64,000 nt of DNA from Rheum nobile (taxonomy: Eukaryota; Streptophyta; Magnoliopsida; Caryophyllales; Polygonaceae). Position numbers and translations under genes: made by a program. Below, in pieces: positions 43,267-54,078 of this stretch (its first letter is position 1; each line of letters begins with the position of its first letter). Under the pieces are notes generated by a model. That model had not been told where the DNA came from. It saw nothing but the letters and a program-made list of their open reading frames with translations, and did not search any database. The stretch covers positions 3,038,001-3,102,000 of the forward strand of contig WOAB01000041.1 of the NCBI GenBank assembly GCA_027886185.1, given 5' to 3'.

Positions 43267-44790
43267 CCTTCTCTCAAGTTGGATCAAGTGGGAGACACGT
43301 CAGTTATCTGAACACCAGTATGAATATGAGCAGGAGAAAAGAATCTTTCAGTGAACTTGTCACGAACATAATGACAATCCAACTTGAGATGTTTAGTTCG
43401 CTCATGAAAAACCGGATTTTCAATGATGTGCAGAGCATCTTCGTTGTCACAAAATAAAGGGATTGGAATAGGTACACGAGCATGGAGATCACTGAGTATA
43501 TTGTCAAGCCACAGTAGACATGCCCGTATATGCTGAAGATTTTGACATTGTCCTTTTCTTCTTGGTCTTCCAAGAAACTAAGGAGGACTCAATGAAGACG
43601 CAATAACCAGTCAGAGACCGACCATTGAAGACACAATTGCCCCAGTCAGCATCGCTATAGGCCTCCAGAGAAATAGTGCTAGAGGAAGGGTAATAAAGAC
43701 CGAAATCATCGGTGCCACAAAGATAGCGAATGACATGAAACGCAACTTGAAGATGAGGCTGGCTTGGGGAGCTCATGAACTGACTGAGGTGCCACAAGGA
43801 TAGGAGATGTCGGGTCGAGTAAGATTCAGGTAGAGGAGGAGACCGATGAGCCGACCTCAGGATATTTAAGAAAGGATCCACCATCAATGGACAATTTGAG
43901 GCCGCGTGGTATGGGAAATGAAGCAAGTTTGCAGTTCATCATTTGAGTATCATGAAAGAGATCGAGGACATACTTGCACTGATTTAGTAGGGTACCAGTG
44001 GAGGTTTGAGATACTTCTAGGCCAAGAAAGTACCTACTATGTCGAAGATCTTTGATTGTGAATGCCTGGTCCAGAGCAAGTTTGGTCCGTTGACTTGCAT
44101 CTGAATAATCACCAGGCAATAGGAGATCGTCGACATAGACCAAAACAACGATTATTCCAGAAGGAATTGAGGACTTGACAAACATGGAATAATCGTACTA
44201 GGACTGAGCAAAGCCCAAGGAAGTGAGCAATTTAGTAAGCTCCAAGTTCCATTGGCGGGAAGCTTGTTCAAACACTTATAAAGAGCGTTGGAGGCAACAA
44301 ACTTGGGATGGAGAAATATTTGGGTCTACATGTAGAATAAGTGGATTTGTAAAACCGGTTGTACTTGAGGAATAGTAGGAGGTGAGGATAAAGGAGTAGA
44401 TAAAGCTGATATAGGTAATGGTAAAGCAATAGGTGAAGAGGACAAAGTAGGTGTGGTATTATTTGTAGGTAATTGAGGAGAAACGTCAATTGCAGGGGAT
44501 GTAGGTAAAATAGGGAGATAGTATGTCAACAACAGGATTGACAAGATTATGTATGGGTAAGGATGAAGGATATACAATAGAAGTATCGATTTTGTAAGGA
44601 AATTGATCTTCAGAAAACTGACCCCCTACTAATAAAAGATGTTCGAGCTTGAAGGTCAAATACCTTATATGCCTTTTGACCAATTGGAAAGCCCAACAAT
44701 ATGCACTTGCGAACTCGCGAAGCAAACTTGTTCTGGACCCAATGAGGATCTAAGGCATAACATCAACACCCAACAACACCTAGGTGATCA
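43267..44790 (-). pseudogene. Degenerate Ty1/copia pol: integrase end, RT, RNase H
   Basis: Reading on the minus strand: integrase C-terminal part near 44760-44600 (CILLGFPIGQKAYKVFDLQA); a Pro/Ser/Thr-rich linker near 44580-44330; RT from VLVYVDDLLLPGD and YFLGLEVSQTSTGT; the end of RT and RNase H (AYSDADWGNCVFNGRSLTGY, LFCDNEDALHIIENPVFHER, HIHTGVQITDV). Frameshifts and deletions occur at several points and most of RT before YVDD is missing. It was interrupted at 44790 by the TRIM cluster. Confidence 0.85.
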
Positions 44791-44793
44791 TAT

Positions 44794-45344
44794 TGTTGGG
44801 GGGAGAAATCTTGTTGGGCCACAACTACCAAGCCCAACACATAAGCCCAATGGGATTCCATCCTAAAACCAATTGGTAATAGGAGGAGTAATCCATGTAC
44901 TTATATGCTAGGCTTGGAATCTCTACAATTCCAATGTGGGATTCACATGTGACCCCAACAATCTCCCCCTCACTTGTGAATCCATCACAAACCGGGCCAC
45001 TACGCACCTAAACCACCAAGAGTCATCCTTTGACTTGCATGTCTACACTGCGTGCTCACTCTTGAAACTGAGACCACCACGCAACGGGTCAAAGGCTAAC
45101 CCGTTGGAGAGCACCGTGATGTCTGTCTCTACGTGGTGCAACCGGCCCATGCCGAACCATCGGCTCTGATACCACTTGTTGGGGGGGAGAAATCCTGTTG
45201 GGCTACAACCACCAAGCCCAACACATAAGCCCAATGGGGTTCCATCCTAAAACCAATTGGTAATAGGAGGAGTAACCCATGTACTTATATGCTAGGCTTG
45301 GAACCTCCACAATTCCAATGTGGGATTCACATGTGACCCCAACA
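44794..45344 (-). mobile_element. TRIM (miniature LTR retrotransposon), minus orientation
   Basis: LTRs at 44794-44960 (167 bp) and 45177-45344 (168 bp) differ at about 8 sites. The 216 bp internal domain has the primer-binding site AGTGGTATCAGAGCC at the 5' end (45162-45176) and the polypurine tract GTGAGGGGGAGAT at the 3' end (44961-44973). No protein is encoded. The flanks (CATAT left, GTCTC right) do not form a duplication because the right LTR is followed by another purine tract (see 45345-45396), so this LTR may be shared by a tandem unit. Confidence 0.9.
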
Positions 45345-45396
45345 GTCTCCCCCTCAGCTCTGATACCTCTTTTTTTCCCTCAGCGACAAACCAGAT
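45345..45396 (-). other. Collapsed TRIM internal domain: primer-binding site fused to polypurine tract
   Basis: On the minus strand the 52 bp reads ...GAGGTATCAGAGC directly followed by TGAGGGGGAGAC and then the TRIM LTR. The roughly 190 bp normally between these two sites is missing. The two oppositely oriented TRIM groups meet here. Confidence 0.65.
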
Positions 45397-45563
45397 TGTT
45401 GGGGTCACATGTGAATCCCACATTGGAATTATGGAGGTTCCAAGCCTAGCATATAAGTACATGAGTTACTCCTCCTATTACCAATTGGTTTTAGGATGGA
45501 ACCCCATTGGGCTAATGTATTGGGCTTGGTGGTTGTGGCCCAACAGGCGTTCTCCCCCCAACA
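45397..45563 (+). repeat. TRIM-type LTR at the 5' end of the chimera
   Basis: It starts TGTTGGGGTCACATG and ends CCCCCCAACA. It is followed by the tRNA-Met-type primer-binding site and then by copia sequence. Confidence 0.9.
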
Positions 45564-45616
45564 AGTGGTATCAGAGCTTTTTGGTTGTGTTGAGATTGTG
45601 GGCATTAGGAGTGGAG

Positions 45617-46669
45617 ATGACAATGAAAGTTGAAGACTTTGCGGGTATAATGATCAAGTTGACGGCTTCAAATTACTCGATTTGGAAGTCGCGGATGGAA
45701 GATTTGTTGTACTGCATAGACTTGTATGATCCGGTTGTATGGATCAAAAGGGCCGACTGAGACATCTGAGAGTGACTGGAAGAAGCTGCACAAAAAGGCT
45801 ATTGGAACCATCAGACAATGGGTGTATAACTGTATTTATCACCATATTAGCAATGAGACGGATGCACAGGTGTTGTGGAAAAAAATTGGAAGATATGTAT
45901 GAGAGGAAGTCAGCCCAGAGTAAAGCTTTTGTGATTAGAAAGCTGGTGAATCTCAAGTACAAAGACGGAAAGCCTATTGCAGAGCATCTGAGTGAGTTTC
46001 AGGAATTGGTGAACCAGTTGAACACGATGAAGTTGGTCCTTGATGATGAGTTACAAGCTCTATTGCTCTTGAGTTCTTTGCCTGACAGTTGGGAGACTCT
46101 GGTGGTATCGATCAACAATTCTGATCCTAGTGGTGTTGTGTCTTTATCTGCAGTGAAGGATATTCTCTACAATGAGGAGACTAGGAGGAAGGATATGGGC
46201 ACGGATACGTCACAGGCTTTGGTGACAGATTCGAGGAGTAGATCGAGATGTAGATCGCATACCAGAGGGAGCTATGCTAGTTACTTCTGTGGCAAAGAAG
46301 GGCATATCAAGAGGAACTGTAAACATTGGAAGGAGAAAAATTAGAAAGAAAATGATGAAAACACCACTGCAACTGTGTATGGTGATGAGGATGCATTGGT
46401 TGTTCTCACTTGCGTTCAGGCTCATAGTTGTGAGCTGGATACTTGTGTAGAGTGGGTTGTTGACTCTGGTTCGTCTTACCACTGTACATCAAGGAAGGAA
46501 GCCTTCACCACGTACAGAGCAGGAGTCTTTGGCAAGGTGAAGATGGGGAACGCCAGTCATGCAGAGGTGGTTGGTATGGGTGATGTTTGTGTGAAGACAA
46601 ACATTGGTTGTACGTTGACATTGAAGAATGTGTGCCATATACCGGATCTGCGGATGAATCTGATTTCTC
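45617..46669 (+). pseudogene. Copia gag and protease start within the chimera
   Basis: Gag begins MTMKVEDFAGIMIKL and reads through SNYSIWKSRMEDLLY. Frameshifts near 45755 and in the A-run near 45885 split it. The rest is clear: KSAQSKAFVIRKLVNLKYKD, LLLLSSLPDSWETLVVSI, zinc knuckle CGKEGHIKRNC (its first Cys position reads Tyr-Phe-Cys), a TAG at 46342, then protease WVVDSGSSYHC. It stops at the Harbinger insertion (46670). Confidence 0.9.
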
Positions 46670-47192
46670 TAACCCTATGTTTGGAAACAAGTATTTGAAG
46701 GGATAAAGAAGGATGGAAAAGGAATGGAAATTAATAAATGTGTTTGGCTGAAATAGTAGGAGAGATTTGAGAGTGAAGTGGGGGATAGGAGGAGAAAATA
46801 AATTGAGAATTTGGAGGTAAACTAATCTCTTCAATTGAGGTGGAATTTGGAGGGTTTCTTATTTTTCAATAATATTAAAAAAGAAAAAAAATCAAACTCA
46901 TCAGTAGAAAATGTACGTTTAGCCACTAAAAAAATACATAATCATCATCAGTTCTACTGTACGTTAAGCTATTTTTATGTTCAACCCCAAAAATTTTAGC
47001 TATTCTTGTGCTCAGTCAAAAAAATCAGTATTTTGACCAAAAAAATAAGTAATCATAGCAAGCAAATCTTTGACTATTATACAGAGTATTAGTTTAAAAA
47101 GTAAAATTAAGGAGTTAATTTGAGCCTATATAAATGACAGCTTCTAGCTAATTAATCTACAAACAAAACAAAATTGCAACAGAGAATTCAGA

Positions 47193-47430
47193 GCTTTAAT
47201 ATCAAGCAGGTTTGTTAGCATTGTTTAATATTTTAAAGTTGATTTGTGATTGAACATTTACGTAAATGTTTTCTTCTTCTTTTGTTAATGTAGTTCAGTA
47301 TAGAATTGGTGGTTTGTGCTTTAATAGTCTTGTTAGCATTGTTTATTCTTTTAAAGTTGATTTGTTATTGGACATTTACGTGAATGTTTTCTTCTTCTTT
47401 TGTTGATGTAGTTCAATATAGAATTGATGC
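47193..47430 (+). repeat. Two direct repeats of about 118-126 bp in the Harbinger leader
   Basis: GCTTTAATA...TTGTTAGCATTGTTTA...AAAGTTGATTTGT...TTTACGTRAATGTTTTCTTC occurs at about 47193-47312 and 47319-47425. Each copy ends with a TAATGTAG/TGATGTAG splice-acceptor-like site before TTCARTATAGAATTG. CTATATAAATGAC near 47128 is a TATA-box candidate upstream. Confidence 0.75.
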
Positions 47431-47512
47431 TTTAATATTATGTAATTTTTTGATGGATACCAATTATATATGCACGTTAATTATTTATTTTTGTCATGAT
47501 TTATAATTTTAG

Positions 47513-50351
47513 ATGGATCAAGTAGAATCTCAAAGGGAAGGAGATAATGCAGAATTTTCCTTATTTTTGGAAGCTTGGGAACGACAACGCCAAATTGGTA
47601 TTGCAATGCTTAGGTTTTGTGTTGTATACAAGATAAGATTAATGGAGCTTCAATCCTTACTAACTAAAAGGAAAATAGTGATGCTTTAGAACCTGAAACT
47701 AGAGAACAACGCCATCAAGAACGAACAAACTTATTAAGAGGACTTGAATACGAAAGATATTGTAAGAGTGTTATTCGGATGACACCTATAGCTTTTCATA
47801 GGTTATGTGACAAACTTAGAAGCACTGAGTTTCTTAAACCATCACGTGAAGCTTCTATAGAGGAACAAGTTGCTAAGTTTTTGTTTATCCTGTCACACCA
47901 AGAAAGGAATCGCAATGTCTCTTTCTTCTTTCGTCGGTCAAGTGAAACAACTAGTCGTCACTTCCACAACGTATTAAGTGCAATAATACATTTTGAAGCT
48001 GAATTCTTTGTTCAACCTAATGGTGCCCAAGTCCCACCAGAGATATTCAATGATTCCCGATTCTATCCTTATTTTGAGGTAAATATTCATTAGAATTAAA
48101 ATATGTTCATATTTATTTACTTCATAACAAGGAGTAAGATTGACCGATTTAGCTAACTTAATGTAGGATTGTGTTGGTGCAATTGATGGGACTGATAGGT
48201 GTTATTTCATACACCTTTACTAGCAACTATTAGCATAATTTGGAGGAGTTTTGGATGAGTTTTGGTGCTAAGTCTGCAATTTAGATGTTATGGAGAGAAG
48301 TGAAGAAATCCAAGGATTTGCAGCTTAGATGGAGCTGCTGGAGCATTTATGGAGAAGGCTACCAACACTTGGTAGTATTGGAGAGCAGCAGAAGAAGAAA
48401 AGAAGAAGAGAGCTGGAGGACTGGAGTTCACCGCCCCGCGGCGATCCTCGCCGCGACCCGGCGATGACTCTCAGTGAAGAATGGAGCCCACGCCAGAGGA
48501 AGCCACCGCCCAGCGGTGGAGAGTTCGACGCCCCGCGGTGGATCTTCACCGCCCCGCGGTGGTTGCGCTTAATGACCTCGCGGCCAGAGTTATTTTATTT
48601 TATTTTATTTCCTTTTTTTGCATTAGTCGGATTTCCTTTGTTTTATTATTTTATTTCCTTGTTTGATATGGTTTGTGATCTTGGGCTTTAGGTTAACTCT
48701 ATTTAACCTAATTCCCACAACCTCCAAATCAGAATTAGAATCATCATTAATAACATCGCGTTTGTTGTTTTCATCGTTAATTTCTAATTAGAGTTTTTCA
48801 TCCCCTTTGATGGAGAACTAACTTCCCTTTGTTCTGCTAGACGATTGAAGCAGTACAGTTGATGTGTTTGTGAGATTTCTATTTCTTGTTCTTATCCTTA
48901 TTTATATTGGATTGATTCTCTTGGTTATATTGATATTGATTTCTTGTTGTTCTTCTTAGCCTAATCAACTAGGTGAATGCTTTCTATCAATTGCTAGGAT
49001 TGCATATAGGGGTTCCGAGTGCATATCTAGTGGCAAACATAATTGTGCGTATAGGGGTTCCGAGCGTACAATTGTGTGTGAGAATCAATTGCATGTTAAG
49101 TAGGGGAGTGAGTACTTGTACGTCTTTCTACTTGCATGTATCCTATATCCTTGTGTGCATTGCTATTGCTGTGTTGGTGATAAAGTACGCTGACAACTGT
49201 GAGAATCAGTTGTGCTTTATCATTGGCATAGTAATAAGTCTATTGACAACTGTGAGAATCAATAGTACTTACGATCAGGGTGGGAACGACTATAAGGATA
49301 AATAAACAAACTTGGAAGAAATAGATTTCAGTGATCAAACTCTATCTCTGTACTGTGGATTTCGGTCTAGTGGAACTACTTTCCCTCATAATATTCTCTC
49401 AACTCAATCTACTTGCTTTGTTTGCTTAGTGTTCTTTTGATTACAAAACCCCCAATTACTTGTTACTCGTCATTCACGTTTGCATACTACATCATACCTT
49501 CTCTGTGGGATCGACCCTTACTTGTCTGCTATACTCTGTTTAGTAGGTTAGTTAGGATAATTTACTTTGATAAGGCTAATCAACGACATTTGCTTGTGCA
49601 TCTTTAGCCGCGTCAGGGACACATGTTCGTGCTCATGTGCCTAAGAAAATCGAACAAAGATTTCGGGGTAGAAAAGACATACCTACACAAAATGTCTTAG
49701 CAGCGTGCAGTTTTGATTTGAAGTTTACATATGTTTTGCCTAGATGGGAAGGTTCGGCATCCGACTCAAAAATCATAAAAGATGCGTTGACGAGAGAACA
49801 TAGATTAATAATTCCAAGAGGTAAGTAAACTAGATTTCTAATATAAACTAAGCCGATAACAAACGTTTGTTAATAATTGATAATTTATAGGTAAATATTA
49901 TCTTGTCGATGCGGGTTTCATGCTAAAACTGGGACTCATTACACCATATAGAGGAGAGCGTTATCATTTGAAAGAGTACTCAACTCGTGCACCCGAGAAG
50001 CCTGAAGAGCTATTCAACCTTCGTCACGCTTCATTGCGTAATGCAATTGAAAGATCGTTTGGGATTTTGAAAAAGAGATTTCCGATCGTAGGAAGTTACA
50101 ATGAGAAGACATATCCATTTTCAACACAATGTGATATTGTTCTTGCTTGTTGTATTTTACATAACTATTTAATGGCATTTGATCCCGATGATGAGATTAT
50201 ATCAGAAGTTGATAGGGAATTAGAAAGTGCGGAAGATGAGAATAATGCTACACGAAGGTCTACCTCAAGAGAGGAAAAGTCTGTATTAGGCCGTCAAATA
50301 CGTGATAGTATCGCCGCTAGAATGTGGAATGATTATTCACAAAGATTGTAA
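47513..50351 (+). pseudogene. Harbinger transposase (HARBI1-like DDE nuclease), split by a solo LTR
   Basis: Exon 1 is 47513-48078 (ATG of MDQVESQREG; one missing G in an AGG-AAAA run near 47678 shifts the frame). Exon 2 is 48167-48192 plus 49621-49820 around the solo LTR. Exon 3 starts near 49891 and runs to the stop at 50351. Helix-turn-helix-like part: VIRMTPIAFHRLCDKLRSTE, EQVAKFLFILSHQERNR. Catalytic triad: GAIDGTH, GSASDSK, RNAIERSFG, all kept. The family cuts at TWA targets together with a Myb-like partner. The frameshift and the insertion inactivate it. Confidence 0.9.
48193..49615 (+). mobile_element. Solo LTR (1,423 bp) in the Harbinger transposase, TSD GGGAC
   Basis: It starts TGATAGGTGTTATTTC and ends TTAGCCGCGTCA, flanked by GGGAC at 48188-48192 and 49616-49620. 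Removing it restores the catalytic AIDGTHVRAH. Its layout is like 21862-23294: similar length, TGATA start, and GGATCGACCCTTACTTG about 100 bp before the end. No coding sequence. Confidence 0.9.
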
Positions 50352-50620
50352 TTTTTTTGTTTCTTTGTTTTTCAATTGGTGTTTTATCTACTTTTTTCAT
50401 GCTAGAATGATTATTTTTACAATAAATACAATTGGCTTCTTTCAAGTACTATTGATTGCAATTAGCATCTTTCAAGTATATTGATTGCATAATACAATTG
50501 CTTTGTTTTCTTCAAATTTGTTGCATTGATGTGATATTGGGCACTGTTACCTAATTATTATGTATTGATTTTGTTAATTGCAATAGATCAATCTATTTTT
50601 TTTACTTATGTAGTGATAAC

Positions 50621-51688
50621 ATGCCTCCAAGATCAACATCTGAAGGAAGACGTTCATCCTTGCAATGGACAGACTCAATGGACCAGATTCTTCTTGATGC
50701 ACTTATAGAACAAGTGATCAAAGGTAATAGGGTGAATGAACAATTTACAACTACCGCTTTTAATGAAGTATTAGAGGAAGTGCGTACGAAGACACAAATC
50801 AACTCAATTGACAAGGACAAAATAAAAAATTGTATCAAAACATTGAAAAGAGTATTCGGAGAAGCATATGATGCATTTAAGGGTCTAAGCGGGTTCGGAT
50901 GGAATTCGATAACAAAACTATTTGAAGCTGATGAGGAAGTGTGGGAAGCGTTGATTCAGGTAACACACTAAACGTTATCATGTAGTTAATGTCTTCCAGT
51001 TATTATTATTATATGTGTGTACTTAAACATACTCTTTATTATTTTTGGTTAGTCAAAGCCTAATGTTGTTCAATGGAGGACAAGACCTATCTCTTAGTAT
51101 GACAAATTGAGAGAACTTTGGGGAAAAGATAGAGCTACAGGTGAATTTGGAACAACATCGAGGGAAAGGTTACGTAGATGGTCTATGGATGAGAACACCG
51201 AAGATGATATAACTATTGATAGTGTTGATCACATGGTCGAAGATCAGACTGCTAATTTGGAGACTTTTGATAGTCAAACATTCAATTCAAGTCAACGACA
51301 TGCACGGAGAGCGGAATCAAGTGGTATGTATGCTCCTTTTGATACTTCAATTCCTGATATGAATCAAAATAGAAGTACATCAAAAGCTTCTGGAAGTTCA
51401 TCTAGGAAACGCAAACCAGAAGAGAAGTTAGCAACAGAGATAAGTGGGTTGAATATTGTGATGGGTCGTGTAGTTGATGTTCTTGCAACTGGAAATACCA
51501 TTTTGGAGAGGTCTAGGCCTCGTGTTTATTTCGATGATGAGGTGTTTGCTGAGTTAGAGCGCATGGACCTCGATGATGTTAGTAAGCTTGAGGCGTATGA
51601 ATTTTTTACTGCTGATCCAGTTCGTGCTCGAAACATGTTTGGACTTCCGATGCACATGAGGAAAGAATGGCTCTTCAGGAAGATTTGA
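50621..51688 (+). pseudogene. Harbinger Myb/SANT-like DNA-binding protein, two exons with one stop
   Basis: Exons 50621-50959 and 51053-51688 join in phase 0 with a GT-AG intron. The N-terminal half is a Myb/SANT-like domain (LQWTDSMDQILLDALIEQVI, IKNCIKTLKRVFGEAYDAFK, GWNSITKLFEADEEVWEALI). The second exon has a stop TAG at 51095-51097 in QWRTRPIS*YDKLRELWG, then a Ser-rich linker and a conserved C-terminus (ADPVRARNMFGLPMHMRKEW). It is the accessory protein that binds ends and brings the transposase to DNA. Confidence 0.88.
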
Positions 51689-52288
51689 TCCATGGTGCAT
51701 GCAAAATAACTTCGATTTATTATTAAGTTCATCTTTATTATTTTTTGCATAAATAATTTAGGCCTAATAATTAAGGTTTGCTATGCAAACATTGCTTTGT
51801 GTTAGATTTTAGTATGTAATTTAGTTATAATATTTTAATTTGTTAATAAAATTGTAGCACTACATACTTTTATTGTTTATTATTATCCATTTTGACCGTA
51901 AACAATAAATAATTTGGTTACAAAATTTGAGCAAATAAATATATTGGATTTATACTCTTCTTGCTAGCTTACATTGTACAAAAATCAATTATTTTATATT
52001 AACAAATAAAAAATTAAATATAATAAAATATATTCCAATATAATTAGAATTTTTTTAAAGCAAATATATCAAAAAAATATTAATGACTATAAGTGTAATC
52101 TTGTTATTTTAGATTTACATCAATTCACTATCCTTTCCTTTCCACTCTAACCAAACAATATTTTTAAATTACTATCATTTTCTTTCCACTCTAACCAAAC
52201 AATATTTATTTAAAATTCTGTCTTTTCCTTTCCTATCCTTTCCTTCACCTCTTTTACTATCTTTTTCCTCCCTTTAATAAACCTCTAG
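51689..52288. other. Harbinger 3' non-coding region
   Basis: AT-rich. From 52130 there are repeated TTTCCNCTCTAACCAAACAATATTT units (at about 52138 and 52178), likely subterminal repeats. Confidence 0.6.
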
Positions 52289-52303
52289 CCAAACAAAGGG
52301 TAA

Positions 52304-52923
52304 ATGTTTTGGATCAGGAGGGCTACAAGAACTTCTTTGGTGATAAGAAGTGGAAACTCGTCAAAGGTTTCATGGTGATTGCAAGGGGTAGCTTGAAAGA
52401 CACCTTGTATCGGACTCAGATGTGGGATATCAAGGAAGGCTTGAGTGGAGCTCGAGATGATACTTCACTTGATTGGATGCATAGGCAATCGGCATGCTTG
52501 AGTGAGATGAGGCTGCAGGTTCAGGTAAAGAAGTCTCTCAATTCTGTTGCCAGTGTGACCTTGAGCACTTGTGATGATAGTTTGTCTATGAAGCAGACAA
52601 GATTTAGTGAATCTTCTGAGACGTCAGAAGGGGATGGCACAAGTGTAGAGTTTACTTCAGAGGATGGTGTTGATGTGATACCCGTGTCAGAGGAGTGTTC
52701 ATTAGGTGCTGAAACTGATGAAGGATCTGAGCAGGGGGAGCCAACACAGACTGAAGAAACTGTCAGGAGGTCAGAGAGAGAGGAGTATGAGTCCACCGGA
52801 TATCCTACCTCAATGTACGAGAGAGTTACAGAGGAGGGGGAGCTAGAGGGTGGTAGTGATGATGATATTTGGCGAGCATCGGTTCCGCGTCACGATGGTG
52901 GGACGGGACTCAGATGCAGGTGA
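52304..52923 (+). pseudogene. Copia pre-integrase region and IN-RT linker within the chimera
   Basis: The reading resumes from 46669: NVLDQEGYKNFFGDKKWKLV, a GAG-pre-integrase block ending LSTCDDSLSMKQTRFS, then directly an acidic Ser/Glu linker ending TVRRSEREEYESTGYPTSMY that normally precedes RT. The integrase core, RT and RNase H are absent, so the copia part is a deletion derivative. Confidence 0.82.
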
Positions 52924-52966
52924 GGCTAGGATGACGACGTCTTCCCCTTGGGTTGGAGGGGGAGAT

Positions 52967-53101
52967 TGTTGGGCTAATGGGCCCAAAGGTCCAGCCCAAT
53001 GTTTTGCTAGGGTAACTAGCAAAGTGATGTGTGTGTGTTGCTGCAGCAGCCACCGAGAGATTGAGAAGCATTTTGAGCTTCTTGGAGAGGCAGCCAACAA
53101 A

Positions 53102-53177
<76 letters not shown>

Positions 53178-53691
53178 ATGAGAGAAAAAGAAAGGAAGAA
53201 GAAGAAGAAGAAGACGAAGCGGGTTTTCACTTCTTTAGCCTTGAATGTCATTTTTGAATCTGGATAGTTCGTTACCAACAAGGGTTTGGTAAGTTCATCT
53301 CTCTTTGGAATCTCTAATCACATGAACAAGTGGTTTAGTTAGTTGGAGAGGAATCCTATCTAGATCGGGTTGTATTTAGAGGGGTGTTTGAGATCTCCAT
53401 GTTTGTCTCATGTGTGTGGGACTTGTATTGTTAAACGCTTGTACTGATTTGTTGATTAGTGGATTGATTGGCTTGGTTGGCCGGTCGTGGGTTTTTTCCC
53501 CTCTTGTGATTGAGGGTTTTCCCACGTTAAATTCCTGTGTTGGTTATTGTGATTATTCTGTTGCTTGAGTTTGTCTGTGATCTGGTTATCTTGAGATTCT
53601 GTGTTTGTCGCTGTTTCTGGGTGTCATTTGATTGTCAGCAGAATTGTGGTTACTCCTAGTTGGCCTCGAATTTGCGCTTCCGGGCCCAACA
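52967..53691 (+). repeat. Copia-type LTR (725 bp) inside the chimera
   Basis: Preceded by polypurine tract TTGGAGGGGGAGAT. Starts TGTTGGGCTAATGGGCCC and ends TTCCGGGCCCAACA, then a primer-binding site. No second copy is in the window. Confidence 0.85.
53106..53172 (+). repeat. (GA)n microsatellite, about 33 units
   Basis: An uninterrupted AG/GA run inside the copia-type LTR. Open frames here (all Arg-Glu) are artefacts. Confidence 0.95.
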
Positions 53692-53907
53692 AGTGGTATC
53701 AGAGCCGATGGTTCGACATGGGCCGGTTGCACCGGGTAGAGACAGACATCACGGTGCTCTCCAACGGGTTAGCCTTTGACCCGTTGCGTGGTGGTCTCAG
53801 TTCCAAGAGTGAGCACGCAGTGTAGACGTACAAGTCAAAGGATGACTCTTGGTGGTTTAGGTGCGTGGTGGCCCGGTTTGTGATGGATTCACAAGTGAGG
53901 GGGAGAT
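53692..53907 (+). other. TRIM internal domain, plus orientation
   Basis: 216 bp, the same length as the minus-strand TRIM internal domain at 44961-45176 and differing at only a few bases. It runs from the primer-binding site AGTGGTATCAGAGCC to GTGAGGGGGAGAT. Confidence 0.9.
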
Positions 53908-54074
53908 TGTTGGGGTCACATGTGAATCCCACATTGGAATTGTGGAGGTTCCAAGCCTAGCATATGAGTACATGGGTTACTCCTCCTATTACCAATTGGT
54001 TTTATGATGGAACCCCATTGGACTTATGTGTTGGGCTTGGTGGTTGTGGCCCAACATGATTTCTCCCCCCAACA
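53908..54074 (+). repeat. TRIM-type 3' LTR of the chimera
   Basis: 167 bp, TGTTGGGGTCACATG to CCCCCCAACA. A further 18 bp LTR start (TGTTGGGGTCACATGTGA) follows at 54079-54096 and is cut off. Confidence 0.9.
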
Positions 54075-54078
54075 AGAT

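Larger units (their letters stand above)
46673..52300 (+). mobile_element. PIF/Harbinger DNA transposon, TSD TAA, with both genes
   Basis: The ends CCCTATGTTTGG (46673) and CCAAACAAAGGG (52289-52300) are inverted repeats, flanked by TAA at 46670-46672 and 52301-52303. Removing the element restores copia LISLNVLDQEGY. Without the nested solo LTR it is about 4.2 kb. It holds a DDE transposase and a Myb/SANT-like gene on the same strand, the standard two-gene layout. A T-rich 3' region at 51690-52290 is non-coding. Both genes carry one mild defect, and the transposase also has the solo LTR. Confidence 0.94.
45397..54074 (+). mobile_element. Chimeric TRIM/copia element
   Basis: Order: TRIM LTR (45397-45563), primer-binding site (45564-45577), copia gag to pre-integrase (interrupted by Harbinger), copia linker, polypurine tract (52953-52966), copia LTR (52967-53691, a different sequence), primer-binding site (53692-53705), TRIM internal domain (to 53907), TRIM LTR (53908-54074). 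Both LTR types end in CCCAACA followed by AGTGGTATCAGAGC, and both start TGTTGGG after GAGGGGGAGAT. The arrangement equals insertion of a one-LTR copia circle into a TRIM at the primer-binding site, or a template switch there. Outer LTRs differ at about 10 of 167 sites. AGAT on both sides may be a duplication, but it also matches the purine-tract end and is not proof. Confidence 0.82.

Noticed and set aside
53031..53281. Open frames rich in Arg-Glu or Ser-Leu
   Set aside because: Produced by the (GA)n microsatellite inside an LTR.
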